Shown here piece after piece: positions 42,589 through 51,557 of a stretch of 64,000 nucleotides of DNA (within the stretch, counting starts at the first letter, position 1; the number at the start of each line of letters is the position of its first letter). A program made the position numbers and the translations under genes. The notes beneath the pieces were generated by a model. It made no database searches and was not told the origin of the DNA. It saw only the letters and a list, made by a program, of their open reading frames with translations. The DNA is taken from contig NZ_SDHZ01000005.1 in assembly GCF_004118675.1 (NCBI RefSeq), positions 186,001 through 250,000 on the forward strand, in the 5' to 3' direction. This DNA comes from Filimonas effusa (lineage in GTDB: Bacteria > Bacteroidota > Bacteroidia > Chitinophagales > Chitinophagaceae).

Positions 42589-43506
42589 ATGAAAATGTCC
42601 GATAACGCGTACATCCGCTATACCCGTTTCGTCCTCTTTTTCACCTTTATTGTAATCCTTGCAGGAGGCGTAGTACGTATGACGCAAAGCGGTATGGGCT
42701 GCCCCGACTGGCCCCGCTGTTTCGGCCGCTGGATTCCGCCCACCAGCATTCATCAGCTGCCAGCCGATTATGAAAAATACCTCCGCCAGCAGGACATCGA
42801 CCATACCTTCAACCCATACCATACCTGGATAGAATATATCAACCGCCTCTGCGGCGCCATCCTCGGCTTCCTCATCATCATCCATACAGTATGGAGCTTC
42901 CGTAAATACTACCGCTCCAACCGCAAAATAGCCTGGCTCGCATTATTTCTCTTCCTCGCCGTTTGTTTCCAGGGCTGGCTCGGTAAACGCGTGGTCGACG
43001 CCAACCTCGCCGTTGTAAAAATCACCACACACATGCTGGTAGCCCTGGTGCTTACCTGCATCCCCGTCCTCATCATTCACATACGCCGCCCTATAGAAAA
43101 GATCAGGAACAATGGATTGAAATGGCTTACCATTCTTACCCTTGCCCTCCTCATCATTCAAATAATTTTGGGGACCGAAGTAAGAGAACAGGTCGATGAA
43201 GTGTCACGTTCCCTCAACTACGCACAGCGCGAACTGTGGCTCAGCAGGTTAAACATCTTCTTCACTATACACAAAACCTTCGCCTGGGCAGCCGCCCTGG
43301 CTTGCCTCATCCTGTTCTGGAGCAGCATCTCTCATAAAGTACTTCAGCCTACCGCAACCTGGATCTTCCTTACAGTGCTGGTAGTCATGATCCTGGGACT
43401 TTCAATGGCCTATTATAATATCCCGGCCATTGCCCAGCCCCTGCATATGCTTACTTCCTGCATTCTGTTCACATTAAGCTATGCACATAAACTCCGTATC
43501 AGGTAA
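42589..43506 (+). CDS. ctaA: Heme A synthase (COX15/CtaA family)
   Basis: Inner-membrane enzyme that oxidises heme O to heme A for cytochrome oxidase. 305 residues from the ATG at 42589 (MKMSDNAYIRYTRFVLFF); the frame opens at 42556 inside the leader repeats. Eight transmembrane helices are visible. The first loop has GGVVRMTQSGMGCPDWPRCFG, with the Cys pair seen in many CtaA proteins; heme-ligand His residues occur in HTWIEYINRLCG, HMLVAL, IHKTFAW and PLHMLTS. No cytochrome oxidase genes are nearby. Confidence 0.92.
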   Translation: MKMSDNAYIRYTRFVLFFTFIVILAGGVVRMTQSGMGCPDWPRCFGRWIPPTSIHQLPADYEKYLRQQDIDHTFNPYHTWIEYINRLCGAILGFLIIIHTVWSFRKYYRSNRKIAWLALFLFLAVCFQGWLGKRVVDANLAVVKITTHMLVALVLTCIPVLIIHIRRPIEKIRNNGLKWLTILTLALLIIQIILGTEVREQVDEVSRSLNYAQRELWLSRLNIFFTIHKTFAWAAALACLILFWSSISHKVLQPTATWIFLTVLVVMILGLSMAYYNIPAIAQPLHMLTSCILFTLSYAHKLRIR

Positions 43507-43612
43507 TTACCCGCTCCATCCAACACGTAGTTAAGGGAAATATTGTCTGGCCCTATAAAAGCAGAACCTGCCGCTTTTTACTTAACTTGTCTATTGACAA
43601 CCAACATTAAGG

Positions 43613-45838
43613 ATGAAAAAATACTGGGTAGGTTTCTTTTACGCTTTACCCGTGCAGCTTTTTTTGCTGCACCTGCGCCGTTATCAGGTTTTCTTGGTAT
43701 TCTGGTATATCCTTTTTGCCACCGTGGCAGGCCATTTTATGGAAACATATGGCGCCGCCTCCCTCTTCCTGGCCCCCGAATACCTGGGAAACGTCAATGC
43801 CCTTAGCACCGCAATTGTAGGATTCGCCATCGGCATCTTCGTCATGAGCTGGAATATCACCACCTTTATCCTCCATAGTAAACATATCAGGTTCCTGGCT
43901 ACTACAGCACAACCTTTCCTGAAATACTGCATCAATAACGCCATCATTCCCATTTCATTCCTGGTGTTTTATTTCTTCCATGCAATTGAATACGAACGCT
44001 ACCGCGAACTCAACTCAACAAAGGATATCCTGTTGCTCACCGGTGGATTTACCATAGGCTTCATCCTCTCCGTCACCATAGCTTTTATGTACTTCTTCGG
44101 CGCCGATAAAACCATTTATAAGCGCATGTACGCCGTTATCACCACTGCCAACGAAAAATACCACCAGTCGGTAAAACGACGAAGACGCCCCGTTGGTAAG
44201 ATCGAAATCCGCGTCGACTGGTTCCTAAGCGCCAGGTTCCACCTCCGTAAACCCCGCGACGTCCGCCACTACTCCGAAGAATTCCTCGACCTCATATTTA
44301 AACGACACCACTTTGCAGCCGTATTTATAGTCCTGTTTGCTTTCTTCTTCCTCATCGGCGTAGGTTTTCTTTCCGAAAACATGGCGTTCCAGATCCCCGC
44401 CGCGGCAAGCATTACACTCTTCTTTTCAATCGTTATAGCCGTATCTGCTGCCTTTTCCCTCTTCCTTCACAGCTGGAGCATCCCACTGCTGTTACTATTA
44501 TATGTAGCGCTTAACTGGATGTACCAGCACGATATCATCGACGTTCGTAACAAAGCCTATGGCCTTAGCTACAACTCTAAGATCATCCGCCCCGAATACG
44601 ACCGCAAAACCATCCTGGAACTGGCAGACCCCGTTAATGTAGAAACCGACAAAACAGCTTTCAGGCAACGGCTCGAAAACTGGAAAAGCCGCCAGCAGCA
44701 TCCCAAACCTATTCTCTTTCTTATCAATGTAAGCGGTGGCGGCACCCGTAGCGCTACCTTTACCATGAATGTACTGCAACGCCTCGATAGTATTACCAAC
44801 GGGAAACTCATGCAGCAAACCGCCCTCATCACAGGCGCCTCAGGCGGAATGCTCGGCGCGGCCTACTTCAGGGAACTCTACCTGCAAAAACTGAAAAGCC
44901 CCGCCATCAGGCTGCAGGACAAAGAATATGTTGACAATATCTCCAAAGACCTTCTCAACCCCCTCTTTTCGTCCTTCATATCCCGCGACCTCGTAGGCCC
45001 GGCCAAACGCTTTGAACTTAACGGGCAATACTACACCAAAGACAGGGGTTATGCCTTTGAACAAAAGCTGAATGAAAACACCAACGGCATCCTCGATAAA
45101 ACCATTGGCGACTATACCGCTCCGGAAGATGCAGCACTCATACCTACCATGTTCTTTAACTCGGTCATCAGCCGCGACGGCCGTAAAATGATCATAGGCA
45201 GCAGGCCTGCCAGGTTCCTCATGCGTAACGAAACCGACAGCAGCCAGCTCCTGAATACCGACCCGGATGCTATCGACTTTCTATCCCTTTTCCATGCCCA
45301 GCATCCCCGCCAGTTGCGCGTTAGCTCCGCCCTGCGCATGAATGCCACCTTCCCTTATATCCTGCCCAATGTGTGGCTGCCCACTCATCCCGTTATCGAC
45401 GTGATGGACGCCGGCCTCCGCGATAACTATGGCCAGGAAACTTCATTAAGATTTATACAATCCTTCCGCAACTGGCTGAACGAAAACGTAAGCGACGTTG
45501 TCCTTATCCAGATCCGTGACCGCCAGCTGGGCGACTGGGAACGCCCGGTTGAACAAAACAGCCTGCTCAGCTTTTTAACCAAACCCTTCCTGCTTTTACA
45601 GAATAACTGGTTCCACCTCCAGGACTATCACCAGGCCGACCAACTGGGATATGTCTATGATAGTTTCGGCCCCCGCTTTCATCGCCTTTGCTTTCAGTAC
45701 GTGCCTTCCCGGAAAGACGCCCACGCCTCCTTAAGCTTCCATTTGAACGCCTCCGAAAAAAAGGATATCGCCGAAGCACTTGACAACCCCACCAACCAAA
45801 AACTCTTCGAAAACTTTATAAAACTCCTAAATAAATAG
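43613..45838 (+). CDS. Multi-helix membrane protein with C-terminal patatin-like lipase
   Basis: 741 residues. About seven transmembrane helices (roughly 25-42, 60-80, 108-125, 140-160, 233-252, 258-285, 285-303) are fused to a patatin domain (about 365-690). The domain shows VSGGGTRSA (oxyanion loop, about 373-381), nucleophile GASGG with Ser410, and the catalytic Asp in DVMDAGLRDNYG (D599), giving a Ser/Asp dyad. Likely a membrane-anchored phospholipase or acyl hydrolase facing the cytoplasm. The family's soluble members lack this anchor. No obvious operon partner. Confidence 0.82.
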   Translation: MKKYWVGFFYALPVQLFLLHLRRYQVFLVFWYILFATVAGHFMETYGAASLFLAPEYLGNVNALSTAIVGFAIGIFVMSWNITTFILHSKHIRFLATTAQPFLKYCINNAIIPISFLVFYFFHAIEYERYRELNSTKDILLLTGGFTIGFILSVTIAFMYFFGADKTIYKRMYAVITTANEKYHQSVKRRRRPVGKIEIRVDWFLSARFHLRKPRDVRHYSEEFLDLIFKRHHFAAVFIVLFAFFFLIGVGFLSENMAFQIPAAASITLFFSIVIAVSAAFSLFLHSWSIPLLLLLYVALNWMYQHDIIDVRNKAYGLSYNSKIIRPEYDRKTILELADPVNVETDKTAFRQRLENWKSRQQHPKPILFLINVSGGGTRSATFTMNVLQRLDSITNGKLMQQTALITGASGGMLGAAYFRELYLQKLKSPAIRLQDKEYVDNISKDLLNPLFSSFISRDLVGPAKRFELNGQYYTKDRGYAFEQKLNENTNGILDKTIGDYTAPEDAALIPTMFFNSVISRDGRKMIIGSRPARFLMRNETDSSQLLNTDPDAIDFLSLFHAQHPRQLRVSSALRMNATFPYILPNVWLPTHPVIDVMDAGLRDNYGQETSLRFIQSFRNWLNENVSDVVLIQIRDRQLGDWERPVEQNSLLSFLTKPFLLLQNNWFHLQDYHQADQLGYVYDSFGPRFHRLCFQYVPSRKDAHASLSFHLNASEKKDIAEALDNPTNQKLFENFIKLLNK

Positions 45839-45950
45839 TCATTTAAATATGGCATGATCAAAATAACCATACACCAAAAGCAGGCGCCAATTATGCGATC
45901 TTTTAGTTCCCGGATACCTGTACCCTCCCAGGCCAAACTATCCCCGCTCT

Positions 45951-45979
45951 TTACAATTTCTTTACAATTAGGTTACAAT
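45951..45979 (+). promoter_or_regulatory. Pho-box-like triple direct repeat
   Basis: The heptamer TTACAAT occurs at 45951, 45962 and 45973, exactly 11 bp apart, with 4-bp spacers TTCT and TAGG. This geometry matches binding sites of PhoB/OmpR-family response regulators, placed about 40-67 bp before the operon start. Confidence 0.6.
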
Positions 45980-46017
45980 GTATTAATCTGTACGTAATAT
46001 CCTCATAACATCCGTTA

Positions 46018-46953
46018 GTGAAATTTGATAAACATAATTTCCAAATGGAAAGAAGACCACTTGATGTAGTTGTAATGAGTGATCTGCATTTAGGCACTTA
46101 CGGTTGCCATGCCCGCGAAATTGTCAACTACCTCAAAAGTATCCAACCGCAGATTTTAGTGTTAAATGGCGATGTCATCGATGGCTGGCAATTTAGCAAA
46201 CGTTACTTCCCTGTAGCACATATGCAGGTGATCAAAGAGATCATGGGCCTGCTTAGCAAAGGAACCCGCGTCATTTATATTACAGGTAACCACGACGAAG
46301 TCTTAAGACGCTACTCCGATATCCAGATAGGAAATTTCCAGCTTACAGATAAAGTAGTAATGGAGATCAATGGCAAAATGACCTGGATCTTCCATGGCGA
46401 CGTATTCGATGCAACCACGAAAGGCAGCGCTAAAGTACTGGCTAAACTGGGTGGACATGGATACGATCTCCTGATCATTCTCAATCGCTGCATCAACTGG
46501 TGCCTTAAAGTATTGGGAAAGGAAAAAATGAGCTTTAGCAAACGTGTCAAGAACAGTGTTAAAAAAGCAGTTTCCTGGATCGGCGACTTTGAACAAACAG
46601 CAGCAGAACTGGCTATCCGCAAGCAATACGACTATGTTATCTGCGGACATATTCACCAGCCCCAGAACAGGGTTATTGAAACAAAAGAAGGTTCTGTTAC
46701 TTATCTCAACAGCGGCGACTGGGTAGAAAATCTCACTTCGCTCGAATACAGCCATGGCGATTGGAAGATCCATCAGTACAACGAAAAGGATTATGCCGCC
46801 GCCACTGTAGTTGAAATGCAGAAAAAACTCCCGGCATTGAATGTAGTGACCGACAAAGTAGCCATGAGCTACCCCTTGCCCCAACAGAACACGAACGACG
46901 ATATCTCTTTCATTTTCGAGAAACTGGTAAATATCCCGATGGGACGCATATGA
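46018..46953 (+). CDS. PlcP-like calcineurin phosphoesterase (annotated as LpxH-like in many genomes)
   Basis: 311 residues, GTG start. Metallophosphoesterase motifs: DLH (22-24), NGD (50-52), GNHD (90-93), HGD (126-128), GHIH (210-213). Further features MSDLHLGTYGCHA, VKNSVKKAVSWIGDFE and YLNSGDWVENLTSLE match, as I recall them, the PlcP phospholipase-C family (SDxHLGTRGCQA, KNAVSFISDFE, GDWVESCTAL) better than classical LpxH. PlcP removes phosphate headgroups from phospholipids under phosphate starvation to give diacylglycerol. The next gene, overlapping by ATGA, is a glycosyltransferase that could glycosylate that diacylglycerol, and a Pho-box-like repeat lies upstream. Confidence 0.8.
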   Translation: MKFDKHNFQMERRPLDVVVMSDLHLGTYGCHAREIVNYLKSIQPQILVLNGDVIDGWQFSKRYFPVAHMQVIKEIMGLLSKGTRVIYITGNHDEVLRRYSDIQIGNFQLTDKVVMEINGKMTWIFHGDVFDATTKGSAKVLAKLGGHGYDLLIILNRCINWCLKVLGKEKMSFSKRVKNSVKKAVSWIGDFEQTAAELAIRKQYDYVICGHIHQPQNRVIETKEGSVTYLNSGDWVENLTSLEYSHGDWKIHQYNEKDYAAATVVEMQKKLPALNVVTDKVAMSYPLPQQNTNDDISFIFEKLVNIPMGRI

Positions 46954-47996
46954 GAATATTTTATGCAGTACAGGCCACAGGTAACGGACACATTGCCCGC
47001 GCCATAGAATTACTTCCATTCCTTCAGCAGTATGGAGAAGTAGACGTATTCTTAAGCGGAACCAATAGTAACCTTAAAGCCGCACTGCCCATAAAATATC
47101 GCAGCAAAGGCATATGCCTCTTTTATGGTAACAGCGGTGGTTTAGACTACCTGAAAATAGCCCGTGCTTTTAATCCCGTAAGAGTTTGGAAAGAAGCTCG
47201 CAACTTACCCGTTGAAAAATACGACGTAGTCATCAACGACTTCGAATGTATCACCTCACTTGCCTGTAAGATGAAAGGAGTGGCCTCTGTCAATTTTGGC
47301 CACCAGGCAAGTTTTAAATCAGCAAATACGCCACGCCCTGCTAAAAAGGACCTTATAGGCGAATTTGTACTGCAGCAATATGCAAAAGCCGATCAGTATG
47401 TTGGCCTGCACTTCAATAGCTACGACAATTTCATTTTCTCGCCCGTTCTAAAACAACAGGTGCTGAATGCCCAGCCTCTTAACAACGGGCATGTCACCGT
47501 TTACCTGTCGCACTACTCCGATGAAGTAGTAGCCCAAAGTCTCAGCCAGGTAAAAGATATCCGCTTCGAAGTCTTTTCTAAAAAAGTAAAAGGTAAAACC
47601 GTGCAGGACAATATCACGTTCCTGCCCGTAGATAATGAAACCTTCACCAGCAGCATGATCAACAGCTATGGCGTTATCACCGGTGCCGGTTTCGAAACGC
47701 CTGCCGAAGCATTATATCTGCAGAAGAAACTGTTATGTCTTCCTATAAAAGGACAATACGAGCAACTGTGTAATGCAGCCGCCCTCGAACAGTTTAACGT
47801 GCCCATCATCAGCACTATCGATGCCGCCTTCTCCGGCCATGTGCAACAATGGCTCAACGGCCCCGCACAGCAACCACTGCACATTACCAACAGCACCTAC
47901 GAAATTGTACAACACGTAGTGGAAAAAGCACGAGCCATGCGCAATGGAACCGCTCTCGACAATATGCTTCCCAACCAGGGCTGGGCTGCAATATAA
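46950..47996 (+). CDS. Glycosyltransferase of MGT/MJ1255-like GT-B type
   Basis: 348 residues. N-terminal GT-B half begins MRIFYAVQATGNGHIARAIE, the GNGH loop being typical of GT28/MurG-like enzymes that act on membrane lipids. The C-terminal half holds the donor site GVITGAGFETPAEALYLQKK followed by GQYEQLCNAAALE. It overlaps the PlcP-like gene by 4 bp (ATGA), so the two are coupled. A role in making glycolipids from the diacylglycerol released by the partner is inferred from this pairing; the sugar donor is unknown. Confidence 0.8.
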   Translation: MRIFYAVQATGNGHIARAIELLPFLQQYGEVDVFLSGTNSNLKAALPIKYRSKGICLFYGNSGGLDYLKIARAFNPVRVWKEARNLPVEKYDVVINDFECITSLACKMKGVASVNFGHQASFKSANTPRPAKKDLIGEFVLQQYAKADQYVGLHFNSYDNFIFSPVLKQQVLNAQPLNNGHVTVYLSHYSDEVVAQSLSQVKDIRFEVFSKKVKGKTVQDNITFLPVDNETFTSSMINSYGVITGAGFETPAEALYLQKKLLCLPIKGQYEQLCNAAALEQFNVPIISTIDAAFSGHVQQWLNGPAQQPLHITNSTYEIVQHVVEKARAMRNGTALDNMLPNQGWAAI

Positions 47997-48878
47997 TTAT
48001 TCACCCACCAGCAACACCTGCCACGCTGCCGCTACTTTATCCTCCTTAAGTAAGGACGCCGCATGCCTGTGTAACTCCTTCTCCATATCATCCGGATTCA
48101 GTGAGTAATATTGTACTATATTTCTCACCGTATCATCCATAAATGTAGGATCGGCAACAGGCAGCTCATGCACATTGGCAAGTTGCGCCAGCTGGTTGCC
48201 TGTAAGCACAGTACTGTTGCGTATGCTTTCAGGCAGGGCGTCAAACCCAATTCCCAGGTGTACATTAGGTTTGGCGACAGAAAACAGCGAAGACGCATTC
48301 ACCACACTATACCAGTCGCCTCCCAGTCTTGCTATATGCTGTATCTTATGATGATCGATCATCCCTTTCTCGTCAAGTATGGCATCCTCGATATGCATCC
48401 GTAATACTTCTGCTATCACCAGGTTGCCGGCGCCGCCCTCCGTTCCCAATGCCTTTACCTCCAGCACCTTACACTCCAGCTTTATCTTACTTTCCTTTAC
48501 CATAGGTGGTTGTACCAGGGTTGCAGGCTCAGCCGTCAGTCCCGATTTCAGGAATTCATTAATAGCCTTGGGATACTCGCAGCTTGCAAGCGAAGTCTGT
48601 TGTACCATCTCGTAATCAACAATATTGATGACTACTTCCGGCACCTCCAGCACATTCTCAAGGGTATGCTTTGTAGTATTATCCCTCACGCGCCGCGAAG
48701 GAGAAAATATGACCACCGGCGGATTCGAAGAAAATAAATTGAAAAAACTAAAAGGGCTCAGGTTCACATTGCCTGCCTTGTCGATAGTGCTGGCAAAACA
48801 AACCGGCCTCGGCGCTATTGCATGCTGCAGGTATGCCTGCCGCTCTGCAGGCTTCAGTTCAGCTAAGCTAACTATCAT
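47997..48878 (-). CDS. Flavin reductase-like FMN-binding protein
   Basis: 293 residues with the flavin-reductase-like FMN-binding split-barrel over the first 200 residues: IAPRPVCFASTIDKAGNVNLSPFSFFN (two parts, about 22-48) and VIFSPSRR. The C-terminal 90 residues are an added helical region. Such proteins reduce or bind FMN, sometimes feeding monooxygenases. It is 14 bp downstream of a fumarylacetoacetate-hydrolase-family gene, a pairing that suggests aromatic amino-acid breakdown, though the other tyrosine-pathway genes are not in this window. Confidence 0.88.
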   Translation of the reverse strand: MIVSLAELKPAERQAYLQHAIAPRPVCFASTIDKAGNVNLSPFSFFNLFSSNPPVVIFSPSRRVRDNTTKHTLENVLEVPEVVINIVDYEMVQQTSLASCEYPKAINEFLKSGLTAEPATLVQPPMVKESKIKLECKVLEVKALGTEGGAGNLVIAEVLRMHIEDAILDEKGMIDHHKIQHIARLGGDWYSVVNASSLFSVAKPNVHLGIGFDALPESIRNSTVLTGNQLAQLANVHELPVADPTFMDDTVRNIVQYYSLNPDDMEKELHRHAASLLKEDKVAAAWQVLLVGE

Positions 48879-48892
48879 ATGATCTTTGAAGT

Positions 48893-49912
48893 TTAGGGTA
48901 CCTTATTAGTTTTCTTTTGTTTAAGAATGCTCCATTCCGTATCCTCTTTCACTATCGTATTCTTTAACAGCCCCAACCCATCTATCTCCATTTCCACCAC
49001 ATCCCCTGGCTGTAACCACTGCTCCTGGTAATTGGGATCATTCAGTTTTCCCGTACCGTTTAACTCGAGAAAACATCCCGTACCTACAGTGCCGCTGCCT
49101 ATTACATCACCGGGATGTATATCAACACCGTAACTGCAGCGTTCTATGATCTCGGCAAAGGTCCAGTCCATATCCGCCAGGTTGCCTTCGCTCACCTGTT
49201 TACCATTAACACGGCAACGCATGGCTAAGTTCCAGCTTTTGCCGGTATGCCCTTCCTTCGGAGCGGTTTCATAAGGCTCCAGCTCGTCCAGCGTCACCAG
49301 CCAGGGACCAATAACAGTTGCAAAGTCCTTGCCTTTGGCAGGTCCCAGGTTCAGCAGCATTTCTTCCATCTGTAAACGGCGGGCGCTCATATCATTCATG
49401 ATCATAAGGCCGGCAATATATGCATCAGCTTCACCGGCAGGAATATTACGGCCCTGCTTCGATACTACGATAGCTGCCTCCAGCTCAAAATCAAGCTTCT
49501 CGAAATGATCGGGCATACAGCGTATATCACCAGGCCCCTGTATGCTCATATGATTGGTAAAATAAAAGATCGGGTATTCGTCAAACTCCTGGATCATAGG
49601 TACTTTACGGTTACGCCGGGCCGCCGCCACATGCTGCCGGAAAGCATAACCATCGCGGCAACTTGCAGGAAAAGGCACCGGGGCCAGCAGCTGAACCTGC
49701 GCAACAGGTATTGCTTTGTCCTTACCGATATGCCCTTCTTTAATGCGGCTTTCCACATTTAACATCGATGGAAGATAATCGTGCCAGTGCGCCAGCAGCA
49801 TATTCATGTTGCCGGGTAAATCGGGATGTAAACGCTCAAGATCATACAAATGGCCGTCTGCTACAATAGCCAGATGATCATGGCCATCCTGCAGGTAAGA
49901 AACAATCTTCAT
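48893..49912 (-). CDS. Fumarylacetoacetate hydrolase family protein
   Basis: 339-residue cytoplasmic enzyme of the FAH superfamily. The C-terminal catalytic domain has DFELEAAIVVSKQGRNIP (metal-binding Glu), MIMNDMSARRLQ, GPAKGKDFATVIGPWLVT and GDVIGSGTVGTGCFLE. True FAH enzymes cleave fumarylacetoacetate in tyrosine degradation; other members are acylpyruvases or decarboxylases. The DxxMSARR and KGKDF motifs support an active hydrolase. First gene of a two-gene unit with the flavin reductase. Confidence 0.9.
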   Translation of the reverse strand: MKIVSYLQDGHDHLAIVADGHLYDLERLHPDLPGNMNMLLAHWHDYLPSMLNVESRIKEGHIGKDKAIPVAQVQLLAPVPFPASCRDGYAFRQHVAAARRNRKVPMIQEFDEYPIFYFTNHMSIQGPGDIRCMPDHFEKLDFELEAAIVVSKQGRNIPAGEADAYIAGLMIMNDMSARRLQMEEMLLNLGPAKGKDFATVIGPWLVTLDELEPYETAPKEGHTGKSWNLAMRCRVNGKQVSEGNLADMDWTFAEIIERCSYGVDIHPGDVIGSGTVGTGCFLELNGTGKLNDPNYQEQWLQPGDVVEMEIDGLGLLKNTIVKEDTEWSILKQKKTNKVP

Positions 49913-49974
49913 ATGGTAGTTTTATAAAAACAGGCCAAAAATAAGTGGATATTCCTTACTAACAGGGAATAGTT

Positions 49975-50301
49975 TTACCACCTGTCTTCGTCGGGAATAT
50001 CATTACGTTCCTGCCTGAACTGCCGCCTTGAGATGATCTTTTGCAGCTGACGCTCTATGATAAGATCGGCCATCACCAGCCCCGCATTATCAGGATGCTC
50101 CAGCAACAGCTTTTTAATACGCTGCTCGCTGAGATCTACACGGTAAAGAATAAAAATGAGTTTGTGCTGGTCGTGAACGATCAGGTGATTAAGATAATTC
50201 CCCAACTGTTCTCTGAATAACCGGCTGCCGCTTTCCGGTAACAGGCTTTTTCCTGTAATGTTCTCCAGTTCCCGTCTTAATTGTTCATTAACTGCTTCCA
50301 T
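49975..50301 (-). CDS. Small helical protein of unknown function
   Basis: 108 residues, not recognised. Predicted to be mostly alpha-helical, highly charged and soluble (MEAVNEQLRRELENITGK, LSEQRIKKLLLEHPDNAG), ending IPDEDRW. It begins 2 bp after the DinB gene stop and so belongs to the unit TIGR02757-DinB-this gene. No function proposed. Confidence 0.7.
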   Translation of the reverse strand: MEAVNEQLRRELENITGKSLLPESGSRLFREQLGNYLNHLIVHDQHKLIFILYRVDLSEQRIKKLLLEHPDNAGLVMADLIIERQLQKIISRRQFRQERNDIPDEDRW

Positions 50302-50303
50302 CC

Positions 50304-50777
50304 TTAATGTTTCCGGCTGCGATGCCAGTTTTTGAGTATTACCATCTGCCCAAGGTGATAATGTGCATGTTCCGTTAATCCATGCAAAAACTTATAAGGA
50401 ACATTATACCCGGTAGAAGGCATTTCAAATAGTTTGTCCTCTGAATAATGAAGAATACTGTTGGCCAGCGAGCGCGCAGAATCAAATAACTTCTGCTGCA
50501 ATTCCTGCCATTGTCCTTCACTGTTCAGCACAGGAACGTCAAACCCGTTACTCGGAGGAATGGGAGGATAAGTGCCCAGCAACCTTTGCTGCACTACTTC
50601 ATTATAAAAAGCAAGATGGTGTACCAGCATGGCAATACTATTGGGCGAGAAAGGAGTTACCAGCGCTGCCTGCTCATAGGTTAAATCGTGTAGGGTACTT
50701 TTGATGTTTACTTCTGTCCAGTTATCGCCTTCATGAACATCTATCAGATGTTGCGCAATATGTGTCAGCAAGCTCAT
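50304..50777 (-). CDS. DinB-family four-helix protein
   Basis: 157 residues from the ATG at 50777 (MSLLTHIAQHLIDVHEGDN); an upstream frame to 50855 overlaps the TIGR02757 gene. Four-helix DinB/YfiT-like fold with the metal-ligand histidines seen in HHLAFYNE and HGLTEHAHYHLGQMVIL. DinB-like proteins include thiol-dependent metal enzymes, but most are uncharacterised. It lies 10 bp after TIGR02757, consistent with one transcript. Confidence 0.85.
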   Translation of the reverse strand: MSLLTHIAQHLIDVHEGDNWTEVNIKSTLHDLTYEQAALVTPFSPNSIAMLVHHLAFYNEVVQQRLLGTYPPIPPSNGFDVPVLNSEGQWQELQQKLFDSARSLANSILHYSEDKLFEMPSTGYNVPYKFLHGLTEHAHYHLGQMVILKNWHRSRKH

Positions 50778-50787
50778 AGTGCTATAT

Positions 50788-51549
50788 TTATTGGTATTTC
50801 TCAATAACACCCAGTCCAAATAACGCAAAATCATATTTAGCCGGGTCTTCAGCATCCAAAGTACGCAGATAGCCCGTTAATTCCAACGCAGCTTTCCAGT
50901 CGGTCTGGTTCCTTTCCAGTAACTGAAACCGTTTTGCAACACGCGCCACGTGCAAATCTACCGGGCAGATCAACGAAGCAGGAGATATATTCTTCCAGAT
51001 GCCAAAGTCTACACCACAATTGTCTTGCCGAACCATCCATCTCAGGAACATATTCAGCCGCTTGCAGTTGCTTCCCTTGTAGGGCGTTGCTATATGTTTC
51101 CGCGTACGCGGAGGAGCATCCTCCAAAGAGAAAAAATAATGATGGAAACCCGTAAGCATGCTTTCCACATCATCTCCCCAACGTGTAAAAGCCGACTCAA
51201 GACTGTCGTTATTACTATAATGAAAACGGAGAAACTCCGCGAAATACAACAGGTCGGTAGCATTAAAGGTCCGGTGTTTGAACGTCATCAAACGCTTAAG
51301 CCCCTCAACACCAGGATCCAGTATAAAAGAATGGGGCGCCATATCCATCATTTTCATCAATTCTGTCGACTTGTTGATAATAATGGTACGGTTGCCCCAT
51401 GCAAATAAAGCCGCAAGAAATCCTGCTATCTCTATATCCTGCTTTTTGCTAAACAGATGCGGGATAGAAACAGGATCGTCTTTTATAAAAGCAGGCGTAT
51501 TGTACTGCCTTACCTTGGCATCAAAAAAATCCTTCAGCGATTGCGCCAT
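50788..51549 (-). CDS. TIGR02757 family protein
   Basis: 253 residues of the TIGR02757/DUF2400 family, common in Bacteroidota. Diagnostic stretches are EIAGFLAALFAWGNRTIIINK near residue 40 (two parts), LRWMVRQDNCGVDFGIW and LICPVDLHVARVAKR, with a helix-hairpin-helix-like layout reminiscent of DNA glycosylases. Whether it acts on DNA is not established. It starts 8 bp after the cystathionine enzyme gene and heads the small-protein unit. Confidence 0.88.
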   Translation of the reverse strand: MAQSLKDFFDAKVRQYNTPAFIKDDPVSIPHLFSKKQDIEIAGFLAALFAWGNRTIIINKSTELMKMMDMAPHSFILDPGVEGLKRLMTFKHRTFNATDLLYFAEFLRFHYSNNDSLESAFTRWGDDVESMLTGFHHYFFSLEDAPPRTRKHIATPYKGSNCKRLNMFLRWMVRQDNCGVDFGIWKNISPASLICPVDLHVARVAKRFQLLERNQTDWKAALELTGYLRTLDAEDPAKYDFALFGLGVIEKYQ

Positions 51550-51557
51550 GTTGTCTT

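Noticed and set aside
46018-46953. Calling the phosphoesterase LpxH
   Set aside because: The HLGTYGCHA, KNSVKKAVSWIGDFE and NSGDWVENLTS segments and the partner glycosyltransferase fit PlcP better; LpxH remains possible.
50778-50855. Longer N-terminus for the DinB protein
   Set aside because: It would overlap the TIGR02757 coding end and adds residues not expected in the family.
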